Shown here piece by piece: positions 30,229-38,895 of a stretch of 39,787 bases of DNA. The notes beneath the pieces were generated by a model. The model was given only the letters and a program-made list of their open reading frames with translations, had not been told where the DNA came from and did no database searches. The position numbers and the translations under genes were made by a program. This DNA is from a virus, in the IMG/VR virus record IMGVR_UViG_3300028024_000017, positions 1 to 39,787 of that record; one strand, written 5' to 3'. Numbering within the stretch: the stretch's first letter is position 1; each line of letters starts with the position of its first letter.

Positions 30229-32475
30229 ATGGCCAATCAGGAAGTCGGCAACTTAGCGGTGCGCATCTCGTTGGATCAGTCCGGGTTTCAGGAAGGCCTG
30301 GGTCAAATTAATACCCGCCTGAAAGTGGTCCAATCGTCGTTTAAAGCCGCCAGTGCTGAGCTCGGAGGTTTTGGCAAGAGCACCGAGCAACTTAAGTTAA
30401 AATCGGATAGTTTAAACCAGCAGATTCAATTACAACAAGAAAAGGTTGAAGCTTTGACCTCAGCCTATGAACGATCCGTCGAAACCAAAGGGGCAGATGC
30501 CCGGGCATCGCAAAATCTGCAGATCAAATTAAATCTGGCCCGGGATGCTCTGGCCACAATGGAAACGGAACTGCGGAAGACGAATGAACAACTGCGTGTA
30601 CAAGCCAGCGGTTGGACAAACTTGGGTGAATCTCTGCAAACCATCAGTGAGCGTTTAAAAGGTGTCGGGGAAAAATTAACCGGTGTGGGAGAAAAATTAT
30701 CTCAAACCATCACCGCCCCAGTGCTCGGGGCCGGCGCTGCAGCTGTTAAGTTTGCCGGGGACTTTGAGGAATCCGCCAATAAAGTCGCGACGATTGCCGA
30801 TACCCAGGCGATGTCCATGGAAGATCTTAAACGCGGGGTTTTAGATCTTTCCAATACGGTCAATGTGGGTGCCACAGAACTCAATGAGGCTTTATATCAA
30901 GTGATTTCCGCGACCGGGGATACAGCCAATGCCCTGGACTATGTGGAAGTCGCAAGTAAAGCAGCCATCGGCGGATTTACTGATACGACCACAGCGATTG
31001 ACGGATTGACCACGGTGATGAATGCCTATGGCTTGAAAGGAAAAGACGCCATTCAGTCCCTCTCCGATCAAATGTTGGTCGCCCAGAACTATGGTAAAAC
31101 TACCTTTGCTGAGATTGCCGCGGGAATTGGTAATGTCATTCCGATTGCTGCTAGTCTAAACGTAAAGACGCAGGACTTGTTTGCCAGTATAGCCGTGCTC
31201 ACCAAAAACGGGATCGCCACCAGCGAGAGTATCACTGGACTCAAAGCAGCCTTGTCCAATGTCCTTAAACCGTCCAGTGATGCCGTAGACGTCTCAGCCA
31301 AACTCGGACTTGAATTTAATGCCGCTCACCTGAAAAGTGTCGGCTGGGCTAATTTTTTAACGGAGATTAAGGATAAAACCAAGGGAAATACCGAAGTCAT
31401 GGCAAAGCTGTTTGGTTCGGTTGAGGCATTAAATGCCGTGACAGTGTTAGCCTCGACCGGCTCCCAAGACTTTACCGGAGCATTGCAGGCCATGAGTCAG
31501 ACGGGAGGCGCAACAGAGAAAGCCTTTGAAACCATGAACCAAGGTATCAATGACGGCATCGATGGGATGCTCAATTCCCTAAAGAACCTTGCCATTAGTA
31601 TTGGTCAGATACTTGCTCCACCGGTTAACCAATTGATCGGAGAACTTCAAGGTCTGATCAGCTGGTTCAGTGGGTTAAGTGATGCCCAGAAAGAAACTCT
31701 CATAAAGTTCGCAGGAATTGCCGCTGCGGTAGGGCCGGTTTTGCTGGTGGTCGGTAAACTGATCACAGCTATCAGCAGTATTGCCGGCGCTTTTTCGGCG
31801 GCTTCCGGTGCGATTGCCAGTGCCGGGGGTTTGATGGCGGTGATTACCGGACCCATTGGCATCGTGACCGCGGCGGTTGTTGCTCTCGCTGCCGCAGCGT
31901 TTTTGGTCATTAAGAACTGGGGGTCAATAAAAACATTTTTTCAAGGACTATGGAAAGGTATCGAGGAAGCAACATCTGCTACTTGGTCCGGATTAACTCA
32001 GTTTTTAACAGGTATTTGGTATGGAGTTTACAATGCGGCTGCAAGTGCTTGGCAAGGCTTGGGTACCTTTTTCAGTACTTTATGGCAAGGTATAACGAGC
32101 ACAACGGTTGCAGTTTGGACGGGAATTCAGACCTTCTTCGTGAATCTCTGGAGGAGTATCGTTCAGGGAGTCATGGTGATTCTTGCTCCTTTCGCTAAGG
32201 GCTTAAATCTTATTTGGTTATCCATAAAAGATGGGGTATTTACCATGATCGAAGGGATTAAAAACTATTTCTCCGGTTGGGGAAACCTCTTAAAGAATCT
32301 GGTTCTTGGACCGATTCTTTTAATTCTGGATTTGATTACGGGTAACTTTAGTCTGTTAAAGGACGATGCGATTCATATTTTGAGTAACCTTCAAGCCGCT
32401 TTAGCTCAAATTTGGCAAGGAATCCAACAAGTGATGACAGGTACCGTTCAAGCCATGCCGGCTTTCTGTCTATGA
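30229..32475 (+). CDS. Tape measure protein, N-terminal part (frameshifted gene)
   Basis: 748 residues ending early at TGA. Residues 20-130 are coiled coil (TEQLKLKSDSLNQQIQLQQE and onward). A TP901-type core follows (FAGDFEESANKVATIADTQA, GFTDTTTAIDGLTTVMNAYG), then hydrophobic helices about 490-570 (AAVGPVLLVVGKLITAIS, VTAAVVALAAAAFLVI) and tryptophan repeats of the type W.GI..FF..LW. The same repeats resume in the next frame at 32472, so one gene of about 1,009 codons has been split by a one-base loss near 32460. Tail length determination and DNA ejection are its normal roles. Confidence 0.9.
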   Translation: MANQEVGNLAVRISLDQSGFQEGLGQINTRLKVVQSSFKAASAELGGFGKSTEQLKLKSDSLNQQIQLQQEKVEALTSAYERSVETKGADARASQNLQIKLNLARDALATMETELRKTNEQLRVQASGWTNLGESLQTISERLKGVGEKLTGVGEKLSQTITAPVLGAGAAAVKFAGDFEESANKVATIADTQAMSMEDLKRGVLDLSNTVNVGATELNEALYQVISATGDTANALDYVEVASKAAIGGFTDTTTAIDGLTTVMNAYGLKGKDAIQSLSDQMLVAQNYGKTTFAEIAAGIGNVIPIAASLNVKTQDLFASIAVLTKNGIATSESITGLKAALSNVLKPSSDAVDVSAKLGLEFNAAHLKSVGWANFLTEIKDKTKGNTEVMAKLFGSVEALNAVTVLASTGSQDFTGALQAMSQTGGATEKAFETMNQGINDGIDGMLNSLKNLAISIGQILAPPVNQLIGELQGLISWFSGLSDAQKETLIKFAGIAAAVGPVLLVVGKLITAISSIAGAFSAASGAIASAGGLMAVITGPIGIVTAAVVALAAAAFLVIKNWGSIKTFFQGLWKGIEEATSATWSGLTQFLTGIWYGVYNAAASAWQGLGTFFSTLWQGITSTTVAVWTGIQTFFVNLWRSIVQGVMVILAPFAKGLNLIWLSIKDGVFTMIEGIKNYFSGWGNLLKNLVLGPILLILDLITGNFSLLKDDAIHILSNLQAALAQIWQGIQQVMTGTVQAMPAFCL

Positions 32476-33257
32476 CTTGGCAAGGAATCAAGAATGCAGC
32501 TGTCACCCTGTGGCAAGAGCTCAGTTCATTTTTCCTCAACCTTTGGGGAGAAATCCAAACAGCGTCAACCACAGCCTGGAGTCAATTTAAAACCTGGCTG
32601 ACGGAGCTTTGGCGGCAAAGTGTTCAAGGGGCAAAACAGTTATGGACTGAACTGATTCACTGGTTTGAAGCACTACCGGAAAAACTCAACCAACTTGCGG
32701 TGGCGATGTTTACCGGGATGAAACAGGGCGTAGAAAAATCCGTAACCGGTGTGAAAAGTTCAATCAAGACTGGGATTGGTGAAGCACTTAATTGGATCAA
32801 GAGTCTCCCAAGTCAGATGTTTACCTGGGGTGTGGATATGATTGACGGATTCGTGAATGGCATCAAAAGTATGCTCTCCAAAGTCAAAAATGCAGCAGAA
32901 AGTGTTGCCGAGAGTATCCGGCGCATTTTGCATTTTTCCACACCAGATGAAGGACCGCTGGCCCATTATGAAACCTGGATGCCTGATTTTATGGCCGGAC
33001 TAGCTGCCGGGATTGAACGGAACAAGAACCTCGTAAAAAATGCAATCAGTGGTTTATCCAGCGAAATGACCTTGAATCTCAAACCTCAGAATGTTCCAAG
33101 TATCGCCGGGATGGGAACGGTTAATCAAACCTATTCTTACGGCTCACTATTACATGCAGAAAAAATCTTGATTAATAACGAGATGGATATTCAAACACTC
33201 GCTTACAAGCTGGAATTCTATCGGACCCAAGCAGCGAAGGCCAAGGGGAGTCGATAA
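32472..33257 (+). pseudogene. Tape measure protein, C-terminal part out of frame
   Basis: 261 residues in the -1 frame relative to the upstream part. It opens TWQGIKNAAVTLWQELSSFF, continuing the tryptophan repeats, then has TGIGEALNWIKSLPSQMFTW and the conserved VDGF.NGIKS and RILHFSTPDEGPL endings of tape measures. ATG 32472 overlaps the upstream TGA (ATGA), so weak reinitiation is conceivable, but no ribosome binding site is seen. A missing T in GCTTTCTG (about 32460-32466) would restore AFLSMTWQ. Confidence 0.8.
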
Positions 33258-33952
33258 TGTTTACGTTTAAATTTCTTGGAAAAGACAGTTATACCGACTT
33301 TGGGATTGTGGTCGAGAAAAGGCCGATTATCCCTAAGGCTGAGCGAAATATTCAGTATGTTGAAGTGCCGGGAAGAAGCGGAAGCCTTAAAGTGGACGAT
33401 GCGACGTATAAAGATATCCTCATCCCTATTCAATGTGGGTTTAAGGATGAAAGGGTTCCGGATCATGCAGACTTGATAAAGCCATGGCTTAATGGCGGAG
33501 AAGGTTCTTTAATTTTGAGCAACCAGCCTGATAAATATTATTTAGCCCATGCGGCAGACCAGATGGACATCAGCCAAGAAATGCAGGTTTTTGGGAAATT
33601 TCAAGTTAATTTTCGCTGCCGCCCTTTTAAATATGAAGTAGATAATCAGGAAATAACTCTTATTGCAGCCGGAATCATTACGAATCCTGGGTCAATAGAA
33701 AGTGAGCCAATTATACTGATCAACGGGGATGGAGATATCACGTTGACGATTAACGGAGTAGATATTCAGTTAACCGGTGTCAGCGGATCCATAACGATTG
33801 ACAGTGTGTTAAAAGATGCCTATAAGGGCACAACGCTTCAAAACAGTCTGATGAATGGTGACTTTCCGGTCCTTGTTTCTGGGGAGAACACGATTAGCTG
33901 GGTTGGCAATGTAACATCTGTGCAAATTACTCCCAATTGGCGGTGGTTGTAG
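33257..33952 (+). CDS. Distal tail protein (Dit)
   Basis: 231 residues: FKFLGKDSYTDFGIVVEKRP, IQYVEVPGRSGSLKVDDATY and DILIPIQCGF are the beta-sandwich N-domain of Dit; FGKFQVNFRCRPFKYEVDNQ leads into a galectin-like C-domain (SIESEPIILINGDGDITLTI). It forms the ring joining tail tube and tip. ATG overlaps the tape measure stop by one base and the next gene overlaps its TAG. Confidence 0.9.
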   Translation: MFTFKFLGKDSYTDFGIVVEKRPIIPKAERNIQYVEVPGRSGSLKVDDATYKDILIPIQCGFKDERVPDHADLIKPWLNGGEGSLILSNQPDKYYLAHAADQMDISQEMQVFGKFQVNFRCRPFKYEVDNQEITLIAAGIITNPGSIESEPIILINGDGDITLTINGVDIQLTGVSGSITIDSVLKDAYKGTTLQNSLMNGDFPVLVSGENTISWVGNVTSVQITPNWRWL

Positions 33953-36075
33953 TGATTACCCTCTATAACTCCATAGAAACAGAGTTTAACCATAACGGTC
34001 TTGTAGTCTTAAGCGACTGCAAGGCCGCTTTTGTCGAGGAAGAACTCAACGGGAATTATGAGCTGCAACTGGAGTACCCCATCGATGAGCGTGGGAAGTG
34101 GGCTTATATAATAGAAGGAAACATATTAAAAGCCGATGGACAGCTGTTCCGAATCTACCATAAAGAAAAAACCCTGACCGGCATCAATGTCAGTGCCCGG
34201 CATATTTTCTATGATCTTCTCGACAATTTTATTGAGAACTGTAGCATCGGGAATTTAAATGCTGCCGGCGCTTTAAATACAATCCTCGCCAATACCCAAT
34301 ATGAGCACAACTATTCGTCCATGTCAGACATTGATCTAACGACTACCTATACCCTTGAGCGGAAAAATCCTGTTGAAGTGATCCTGGGGGATAATGGGGT
34401 TGTGGCTCAATATGGTGGAGAACTGGTAAGAGACAACTTCACCCTTCGCCTTCTACATGCAAGGGGCATGGATCGTGGCGTCTTGATTAGTTACGGTAAG
34501 AATATTATTGGCATTAATGAGACGCTAGATATGGGAGAAGTAATGACCAGACTCCTTCCCATTGGTAAGGACGGATTGATTCTGCCTGAAAAGTATTTAG
34601 ATAGTCCGCTGATTGGTAGTTATCCGCACCCGATTGTAAGATACGTAGAATTTCCGGACTATGAAACCGAAGATGCGCTAAGGTCTGCCGGGCAGGGCTA
34701 TCTTGGCCAAAACGATAAGCCCCTAGTCAATTACTCGGTCGATTTTATTGAACTGACCAAGACCGTTGAGTACCAGCATTACAGCATCCTGGAAAGTGTC
34801 TATCTGGGAGATACCGTCACCGTAAGACATACCAAACTCGGGATTGACCTCAAGTGTAAAGTGATCCGGATTAAGAAAAACGTGCTCACTCAACGGATTG
34901 AAGAGGTTGAACTGGGGAGCTTTAAACCCAATTTTGCGTCCAGTATGAATGATTCTATCGCCGGGTTAAGTCGGCAACAAACCCAAGATAAATCAGATTT
35001 ACAGACAGCCATCGATAACGCAACAACCCAGATCAACTCAGCTTTGGGTGGGTATGTGCTAAAGCGAAACGGTGAACTTCTCATCATGGACACCGAAGAT
35101 ATTAACACCGCCACGAAAGTCTGGCGCTGGAATGAAGGTGGACTGGGTTATTCAGGGACAGGATATAACGGACCGTTCCGCACAGCGATTACTGCAGATG
35201 GGCATATTGTGGCTGATTTCATTGATACCGGCTCACTCACAGCGGGTATTGTCAAGACTGGGAATTTAACCAGCAAATCCGGAAAGTTAAGTATCGGTTT
35301 GGATGATGAGGTTTTAAATATTGGGGGTCAGATCATTTATGATGGGGCAACCGGACAGGTGACCTTTGCCCCGACTGTTGTGTTGTCTTGGGACAATCTC
35401 AGTAATATACCCGCTCTTGCACCAGCTGATGCTGATAATACCGCCGGTGCTTTACTTGGGAATGGCTTTACAAAAGTCGGCTCGGATTTCATTTATACGG
35501 GAACGCTCACTGCAGAACAAATCAATTCCATTCTTATTGAAGGGGTTAATATTGTAGCAACTGACTCTTTAGAGGTCAGGAGTACAGATCACACCCGCTC
35601 AGAACTTGAATTTTCGATCGACAATTCAGTTTCCCCTCCTACTATAGTAAAAGTTTCTCCGGTTAATTTCGGCGCACAGTCACATGATATGGATGTCATA
35701 ATTGCATGCACAGATTCTTCTCCAGGCTCCTTTAATGTGTTTGGAACTGAGGGGCGTAATGTTACGTCTATGTTTGCAGGAGATTTGTATGTTAATGGAG
35801 GAGCACCTAATTCATTAGGAAATATAGCCTTTCATGTCGATAAGGATGGTAACCTTGATTGTCGGAGCTTATCTATTAACGGAGTACCTTTTAGTGGTAA
35901 TGAAGGAGGAAGTAGCGGGCCAAGCACTGTTAATACCCAGTGGGCTTCAGATGGAAATAGCTTTATTCAAACTGAGAACGGGATAAGCGTAACCTGGACT
36001 CTTTATAAGGATGTCCAAGGAAGGATAACGGGTTTAACAAGTTCTGCAGGTGATAACTTAACCGTTACCTATTAA
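33952..36075 (+). CDS. Tail tip protein (Tal/prophage endopeptidase tail)
   Basis: 707 residues from GTG 33952 (TAGTG overlap with Dit). The first 370 residues are the Tal/gp27-like hub (FVEEELNGNYELQLEYPIDE, SARHIFYDLLDNFIENCS, LLPIGKDGLILPEKYLDSPL). A helical linker (QQTQDKSDLQTAIDNATTQI) leads to a beta-rich distal part (TDTGSLTAGIVKTGNLTSKS, GTLTAEQINSILIEG). The last 170 residues are more AT-rich and end in a Gly/Ser linker (SGNEGGSSGPS) plus a small domain, probably carrying host specificity. No peptidase motif can be named. Confidence 0.85.
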   Translation: MITLYNSIETEFNHNGLVVLSDCKAAFVEEELNGNYELQLEYPIDERGKWAYIIEGNILKADGQLFRIYHKEKTLTGINVSARHIFYDLLDNFIENCSIGNLNAAGALNTILANTQYEHNYSSMSDIDLTTTYTLERKNPVEVILGDNGVVAQYGGELVRDNFTLRLLHARGMDRGVLISYGKNIIGINETLDMGEVMTRLLPIGKDGLILPEKYLDSPLIGSYPHPIVRYVEFPDYETEDALRSAGQGYLGQNDKPLVNYSVDFIELTKTVEYQHYSILESVYLGDTVTVRHTKLGIDLKCKVIRIKKNVLTQRIEEVELGSFKPNFASSMNDSIAGLSRQQTQDKSDLQTAIDNATTQINSALGGYVLKRNGELLIMDTEDINTATKVWRWNEGGLGYSGTGYNGPFRTAITADGHIVADFIDTGSLTAGIVKTGNLTSKSGKLSIGLDDEVLNIGGQIIYDGATGQVTFAPTVVLSWDNLSNIPALAPADADNTAGALLGNGFTKVGSDFIYTGTLTAEQINSILIEGVNIVATDSLEVRSTDHTRSELEFSIDNSVSPPTIVKVSPVNFGAQSHDMDVIIACTDSSPGSFNVFGTEGRNVTSMFAGDLYVNGGAPNSLGNIAFHVDKDGNLDCRSLSINGVPFSGNEGGSSGPSTVNTQWASDGNSFIQTENGISVTWTLYKDVQGRITGLTSSAGDNLTVTY

Positions 36076-36088
36076 GGAGGGAGGATCT

Positions 36089-36439
36089 ATGGCCAATGAT
36101 TTTGTAAAAGGACTTCTTACAGGAATGACGATAGGCGGAGGTATCCGTAAGCCTGCAGTTGGGGATCCTCTTTCCTCAATCCACCTTAAGGTTTTGGACT
36201 ATATTAGTGGAGGGGTCAAAATTGCTGGTTACCCTACACCGGTCATTACGAATTTTAGCTTAGGCTATGGAGTTAATTCTCACCCTTATAATACTCAAGG
36301 AACACCGAATATGAATGCCCCTCAACCGCAAGTGATTTCGTTTATATCAACTTCGCTTGTAGTTGATCCACTCTTAACGATACTAATGCTGCCTTTACCG
36401 CCCAATTCACTCATGGTTACGCTAACAAAACTAACATAA
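36089..36439 (+). CDS. Unrecognised tail-tip cassette protein, 116 aa
   Basis: ATG behind AGGAGGGAGG. It is neutral and rich in Gly, Pro and Thr, with beta-strand-like repeats (VKIAGYPTPVITNFSLGYGV) and a hydrophobic C-terminal half (ISTSLVVDPLLTILMLPLPP). I recognise no family. It is located between the tail tip and an N/Y/S/G-rich protein in an AT-rich stretch, so a structural role at the tail tip (baseplate accessory or fibre attachment) is likely but unproven. Confidence 0.55.
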   Translation: MANDFVKGLLTGMTIGGGIRKPAVGDPLSSIHLKVLDYISGGVKIAGYPTPVITNFSLGYGVNSHPYNTQGTPNMNAPQPQVISFISTSLVVDPLLTILMLPLPPNSLMVTLTKLT

Positions 36440-36452
36440 AGAAGGTGAACTT

Positions 36453-37121
36453 GTGCCACGTGTAACGCAGGTCTTGTCCTCAGGTCAAACTAATACCAAC
36501 TGGTCGCAGTATAACGATCTCATTGGTCAGTACATTACCTTGTTTAGCAATTGCCCCGATTTTCATTTAATCAGCGATAATAATCCGTCAACTGGGAGTA
36601 CCGGAAGAAACATTACGTTTACGGTGGGTAATTGTAAGCACTATGTTCAATTTTACCCATATAGTAGTTACTCTTCTTGCGGGTATTATGTTAAAAACCT
36701 CGCCAATAACGGTAGTGTTGTTAATAACTGGTCATACAGTGTATCGAATTCCTTAAACTATAATGCCTGGTTATTGTATAGCGGTTCAATCTTTTACGGT
36801 AACATAGGTGGACCTCCAGTTCCTCTGTATTTTAAAGCAACGGATGGAAATTGGTATTTAAATTACGGAGGTTTTTGGGATAACTCTCAGGATGTATCGA
36901 CGTTAAGCCTTTATACAACGTACATGGATGGCTATGATGTGAACGGTAATTACTTTCCTATCCGAGGCAAGATTAGGTTGGGTAATCAGTTTCAAACCTT
37001 TGATCCTATCGGAATATATGGAATCTCAAATTTAGGTCTTAATAGTGGTTCCACGTATCAAGATGCATATGGAAAATATTGGTACATCAGTGGGACTACA
37101 TCTTATACTGATCTTGAGTAG
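36453..37121 (+). CDS. Probable receptor-binding tail protein, 222 aa
   Basis: GTG start after GAAGGTG. The composition is unusual: rich in Asn, Tyr, Ser, Gly and Trp with few charges (VQFYPYSSYSSCGYYVKNLA, NVGTDGNW-type turns, LNYGGFWDNS), typical of beta-structured carbohydrate- or receptor-binding tips. No known domain is recognised. Position at the end of the tail genes fits a receptor-binding protein. The low GC content compared with the head genes suggests exchange between phages. Confidence 0.55.
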   Translation: MPRVTQVLSSGQTNTNWSQYNDLIGQYITLFSNCPDFHLISDNNPSTGSTGRNITFTVGNCKHYVQFYPYSSYSSCGYYVKNLANNGSVVNNWSYSVSNSLNYNAWLLYSGSIFYGNIGGPPVPLYFKATDGNWYLNYGGFWDNSQDVSTLSLYTTYMDGYDVNGNYFPIRGKIRLGNQFQTFDPIGIYGISNLGLNSGSTYQDAYGKYWYISGTTSYTDLE

Positions 37122-37133
37122 GGAGGTCCAATA

Positions 37134-37412
37134 ATGTTTGGAGTAAATAATATTGTTATGTATCTACAAGGTTTAGGGATAGATAGTTCAAACATCCTAG
37201 TATCCGAAAGCCCTGAAAAGTCTGCAGATCCTTCGAAATCCCTTTACACGGTAGCGGTGAGCGGGGATAACGCCGATGATTTATTGAAACAAGCCAAGGA
37301 GCAGTTGGATCGTCCTGACACGCATTCGGTTTATATGGATGCAATAGAAGTTTTAACTCGAGTAGTCAAGGTAAACCCCGGTTTGCTACAAATCAGTATT
37401 TGCCTTAAATAA
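37134..37412 (+). CDS. Small tail-module hypothetical protein, 92 aa
   Basis: ATG eight or nine bases after GGGAGG. An alpha/beta pattern (NNIVMYLQGLGIDSSNILVS, YTVAVSGDNADDLLKQAKEQ, MDAIEVLTRVVKVNPGLLQI) without a recognised family. Asp/Glu-rich turns suggest a compact cytoplasmic or virion protein. Last gene of the tail operon; a terminator follows within 70 bases. Confidence 0.55.
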   Translation: MFGVNNIVMYLQGLGIDSSNILVSESPEKSADPSKSLYTVAVSGDNADDLLKQAKEQLDRPDTHSVYMDAIEVLTRVVKVNPGLLQISICLK

Positions 37413-37461
37413 TTCAAGTGCTGATCACTAAGATTAAAACAGTTTATCAGTATAAATGTGA

Positions 37462-37483
37462 AACGCCATGGGGCGTTATTTTT
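37462..37483 (+). terminator. Terminator between tail and lysis genes
   Basis: AACGCC (37462-37467) pairs with GGCGTT (37472-37477), loop ATGG, followed by ATTTTT. It would reduce read-through from the tail operon into the lysis genes. Confidence 0.7.
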
Positions 37484-37506
37484 ATGTCTGAAAGGGGCGA
37501 GAAACC

Positions 37507-37752
37507 TTGACTGAATTAGAAATGGCGGATTTAAAGACACGGGTCGCGGTGCTGGAAACCAAAGATGTGGCGACAGAAGCCCGGTTAAACACCTTGGAAA
37601 TTGACGTAGGAAAAAAGTTTGACCGCCTTGAGGCGAAGCTGGACCAAGTGTTACAAACGGCGAGGGGACGACCGACTTGGACAATCACGCTGATCATAAG
37701 CAGTCTCATGACCCTTGTCACTGGGCTTATTGTTTATGTGGTTACTGGTTGA
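37507..37752 (+). CDS. XhlA-like holin partner
   Basis: 81 residues from TTG 37507 after AAAGGGGCGAG. A long coiled coil (LKTRVAVLETKDVATEARLN and KKFDRLEAKLDQVLQTARG) ends in one membrane helix (TITLIISSLMTLVTGLIVYV). This is the hemolysin XhlA layout of Bacillus PBSX-like phages, where XhlA works with the holin in membrane lysis. Located just before the amidase and holin. Confidence 0.85.
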   Translation: MTELEMADLKTRVAVLETKDVATEARLNTLEIDVGKKFDRLEAKLDQVLQTARGRPTWTITLIISSLMTLVTGLIVYVVTG

Positions 37753-37763
37753 GGAGGATGATT

Positions 37764-38477
37764 ATGGAAATTAGACCTTGTGCCATTCACTATATTGATC
37801 TGCATCATACTGCCGGCCATGAGGCCAATACTGCTCAGGTAAGACAAGAACATCTCAATCGAGGCTGGGGAGACATTGGCTATAACGCAGTTATTGAACC
37901 GGATGGAACCGTGGGGGTTGGACGGGATGTAAATTACTCTGGGGCTCATGATCCCGGAATGTCACCGGACGGGGTTCATACTATGAATCAGACAGCGTTT
38001 GCAATCTCCCATATAGGCAACTTCATGAATGATTATATGAGTGACATACAGTTTAATGCTTCTGTAAAGTACTGCGCTCAGATCTGTAAAAAATATGGTA
38101 TCGTCCCTTCGAAAGCAACAATTAAGCGACACCGGGATCAATCTCCCACTGAATGTCCAGGAGATCATTTCCCGTATGACCGCTATGTAAATGAAGTTAT
38201 TAGCTTAATGAAGGAGGATGGAACTGTGGAGGAGGGTATTCTAATCTTTGGTCCGGATGATTTTATTGCTGCACGATATTTAGCAGCGACCCTGAATAAT
38301 GAGGTCGCTATTTTTATGCGCAATCAGGATAAAACTCCCCCTGATTCAATTCAGACAGTTAAACACTTATATGTTGTGGGTGGAAGTGAAGTGAACCACC
38401 CCAACCAAACCTTATTATCCGGAGAGACATGGTTTAATACTGTTGAAGCCGTCGGCAAGAAACTGGGGCGATTATAA
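37764..38477 (+). CDS. N-acetylmuramoyl-L-alanine amidase endolysin
   Basis: 237 residues. Residues 1-150 are a PGRP/amidase_2 fold with zinc ligands in IDLHHTAGHE and in IKRHRDQSPTECPGDHFP, plus the catalytic region GYNAVIEPDGTVGVGRDVNY. Residues 160-237 resemble one cell wall binding repeat 2 unit (LIFGPDDFIAARYLAATL, LYVVGGSEVNHPNQTLLS) as found in clostridial wall proteins, unusual as a single copy. ATG 37764 follows GAGGAGG. There is no signal peptide, so export would depend on the holin. Confidence 0.88.
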   Translation: MEIRPCAIHYIDLHHTAGHEANTAQVRQEHLNRGWGDIGYNAVIEPDGTVGVGRDVNYSGAHDPGMSPDGVHTMNQTAFAISHIGNFMNDYMSDIQFNASVKYCAQICKKYGIVPSKATIKRHRDQSPTECPGDHFPYDRYVNEVISLMKEDGTVEEGILIFGPDDFIAARYLAATLNNEVAIFMRNQDKTPPDSIQTVKHLYVVGGSEVNHPNQTLLSGETWFNTVEAVGKKLGRL

Positions 38478-38530
38478 AATGAACCGTTACCTTAAAAGTA
38501 GCGACTTTGATTATTAGGGAGGAATGAAGT

Positions 38531-38728
38531 ATGGTACAAAATCGACTTAGAAGTCCTGTGGCCTGGGGAGCGTTGGCTGCGCTGGTTTTGTTTATTCTTA
38601 AAACCTACGGAGTGCTTGCGGGTATTGGTTTAACAGAGGACAGCTTTAAAGAGCTGACAACCCTGATTTTCGGAGTAGCGACAGCCTTTGGCATTCTGAA
38701 TAATCCTACGGATAAGGACAGTTTCTGA
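38531..38728 (+). CDS. Holin, phi-LC3-like
   Basis: 65 residues with two membrane segments (VAWGALAALVLFILKTYGVL and TTLIFGVATAFGILNNPT) separated by LTEDSFKEL, the usual compact form of the phi-LC3 holin family. The N-terminus is short and basic (VQNRLRSP), the C-terminus charged (TDKDSF). ATG follows AGGGAGG. It would permeabilise the membrane so that the amidase reaches the wall. Confidence 0.88.
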   Translation: MVQNRLRSPVAWGALAALVLFILKTYGVLAGIGLTEDSFKELTTLIFGVATAFGILNNPTDKDSF

Positions 38729-38736
38729 TACTCTAA

Positions 38737-38841
38737 GTTTGGCCTTACAGCTTCATGGCCAATGCCGACACAACACTCGCCAAGGCTAAAACTGCCGGAT
38801 TTGCTTACAATTTTATAAAACCAAAACAGTTAACTGCTTAA
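38737..38841 (+). pseudogene. 3' remnant of an older endolysin (SPOR-type end)
   Basis: In one frame after a TAA, the stretch reads VWPYSFMANADTTLAKAKTA then GFAYNFIK and a stop at 38841. The pattern YS..ANAD..LAK.K.AGF..FIK is the usual C-terminal end of SPOR-like repeats in phage amidases. There is no ribosome binding site or N-terminal domain. The present amidase gene thus seems to have replaced an earlier one, leaving its tail. The stop codon overlaps the terminator stem. Confidence 0.5.
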
Positions 38842-38879
38842 GCCGCCGGGTGATTGATTTCACCAGGCGGCTTTTTTTG
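38841..38879 (+). terminator. Strong terminator after the lysis genes
   Basis: AGCCGCC (38841-38847) pairs with GGCGGCT (38866-38872) and inner GGTGA with TCACC, followed by seven T. It ends the late transcript. Confidence 0.9.
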
Positions 38880-38895
38880 TCCTTACCTCTTCCCT

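Noticed and set aside
32455-32475. Programmed frameshift in the tape measure gene
   Set aside because: No XXXYYYZ heptamer in the right phase and no strong hairpin behind it; a simple one-base loss explains the break better.
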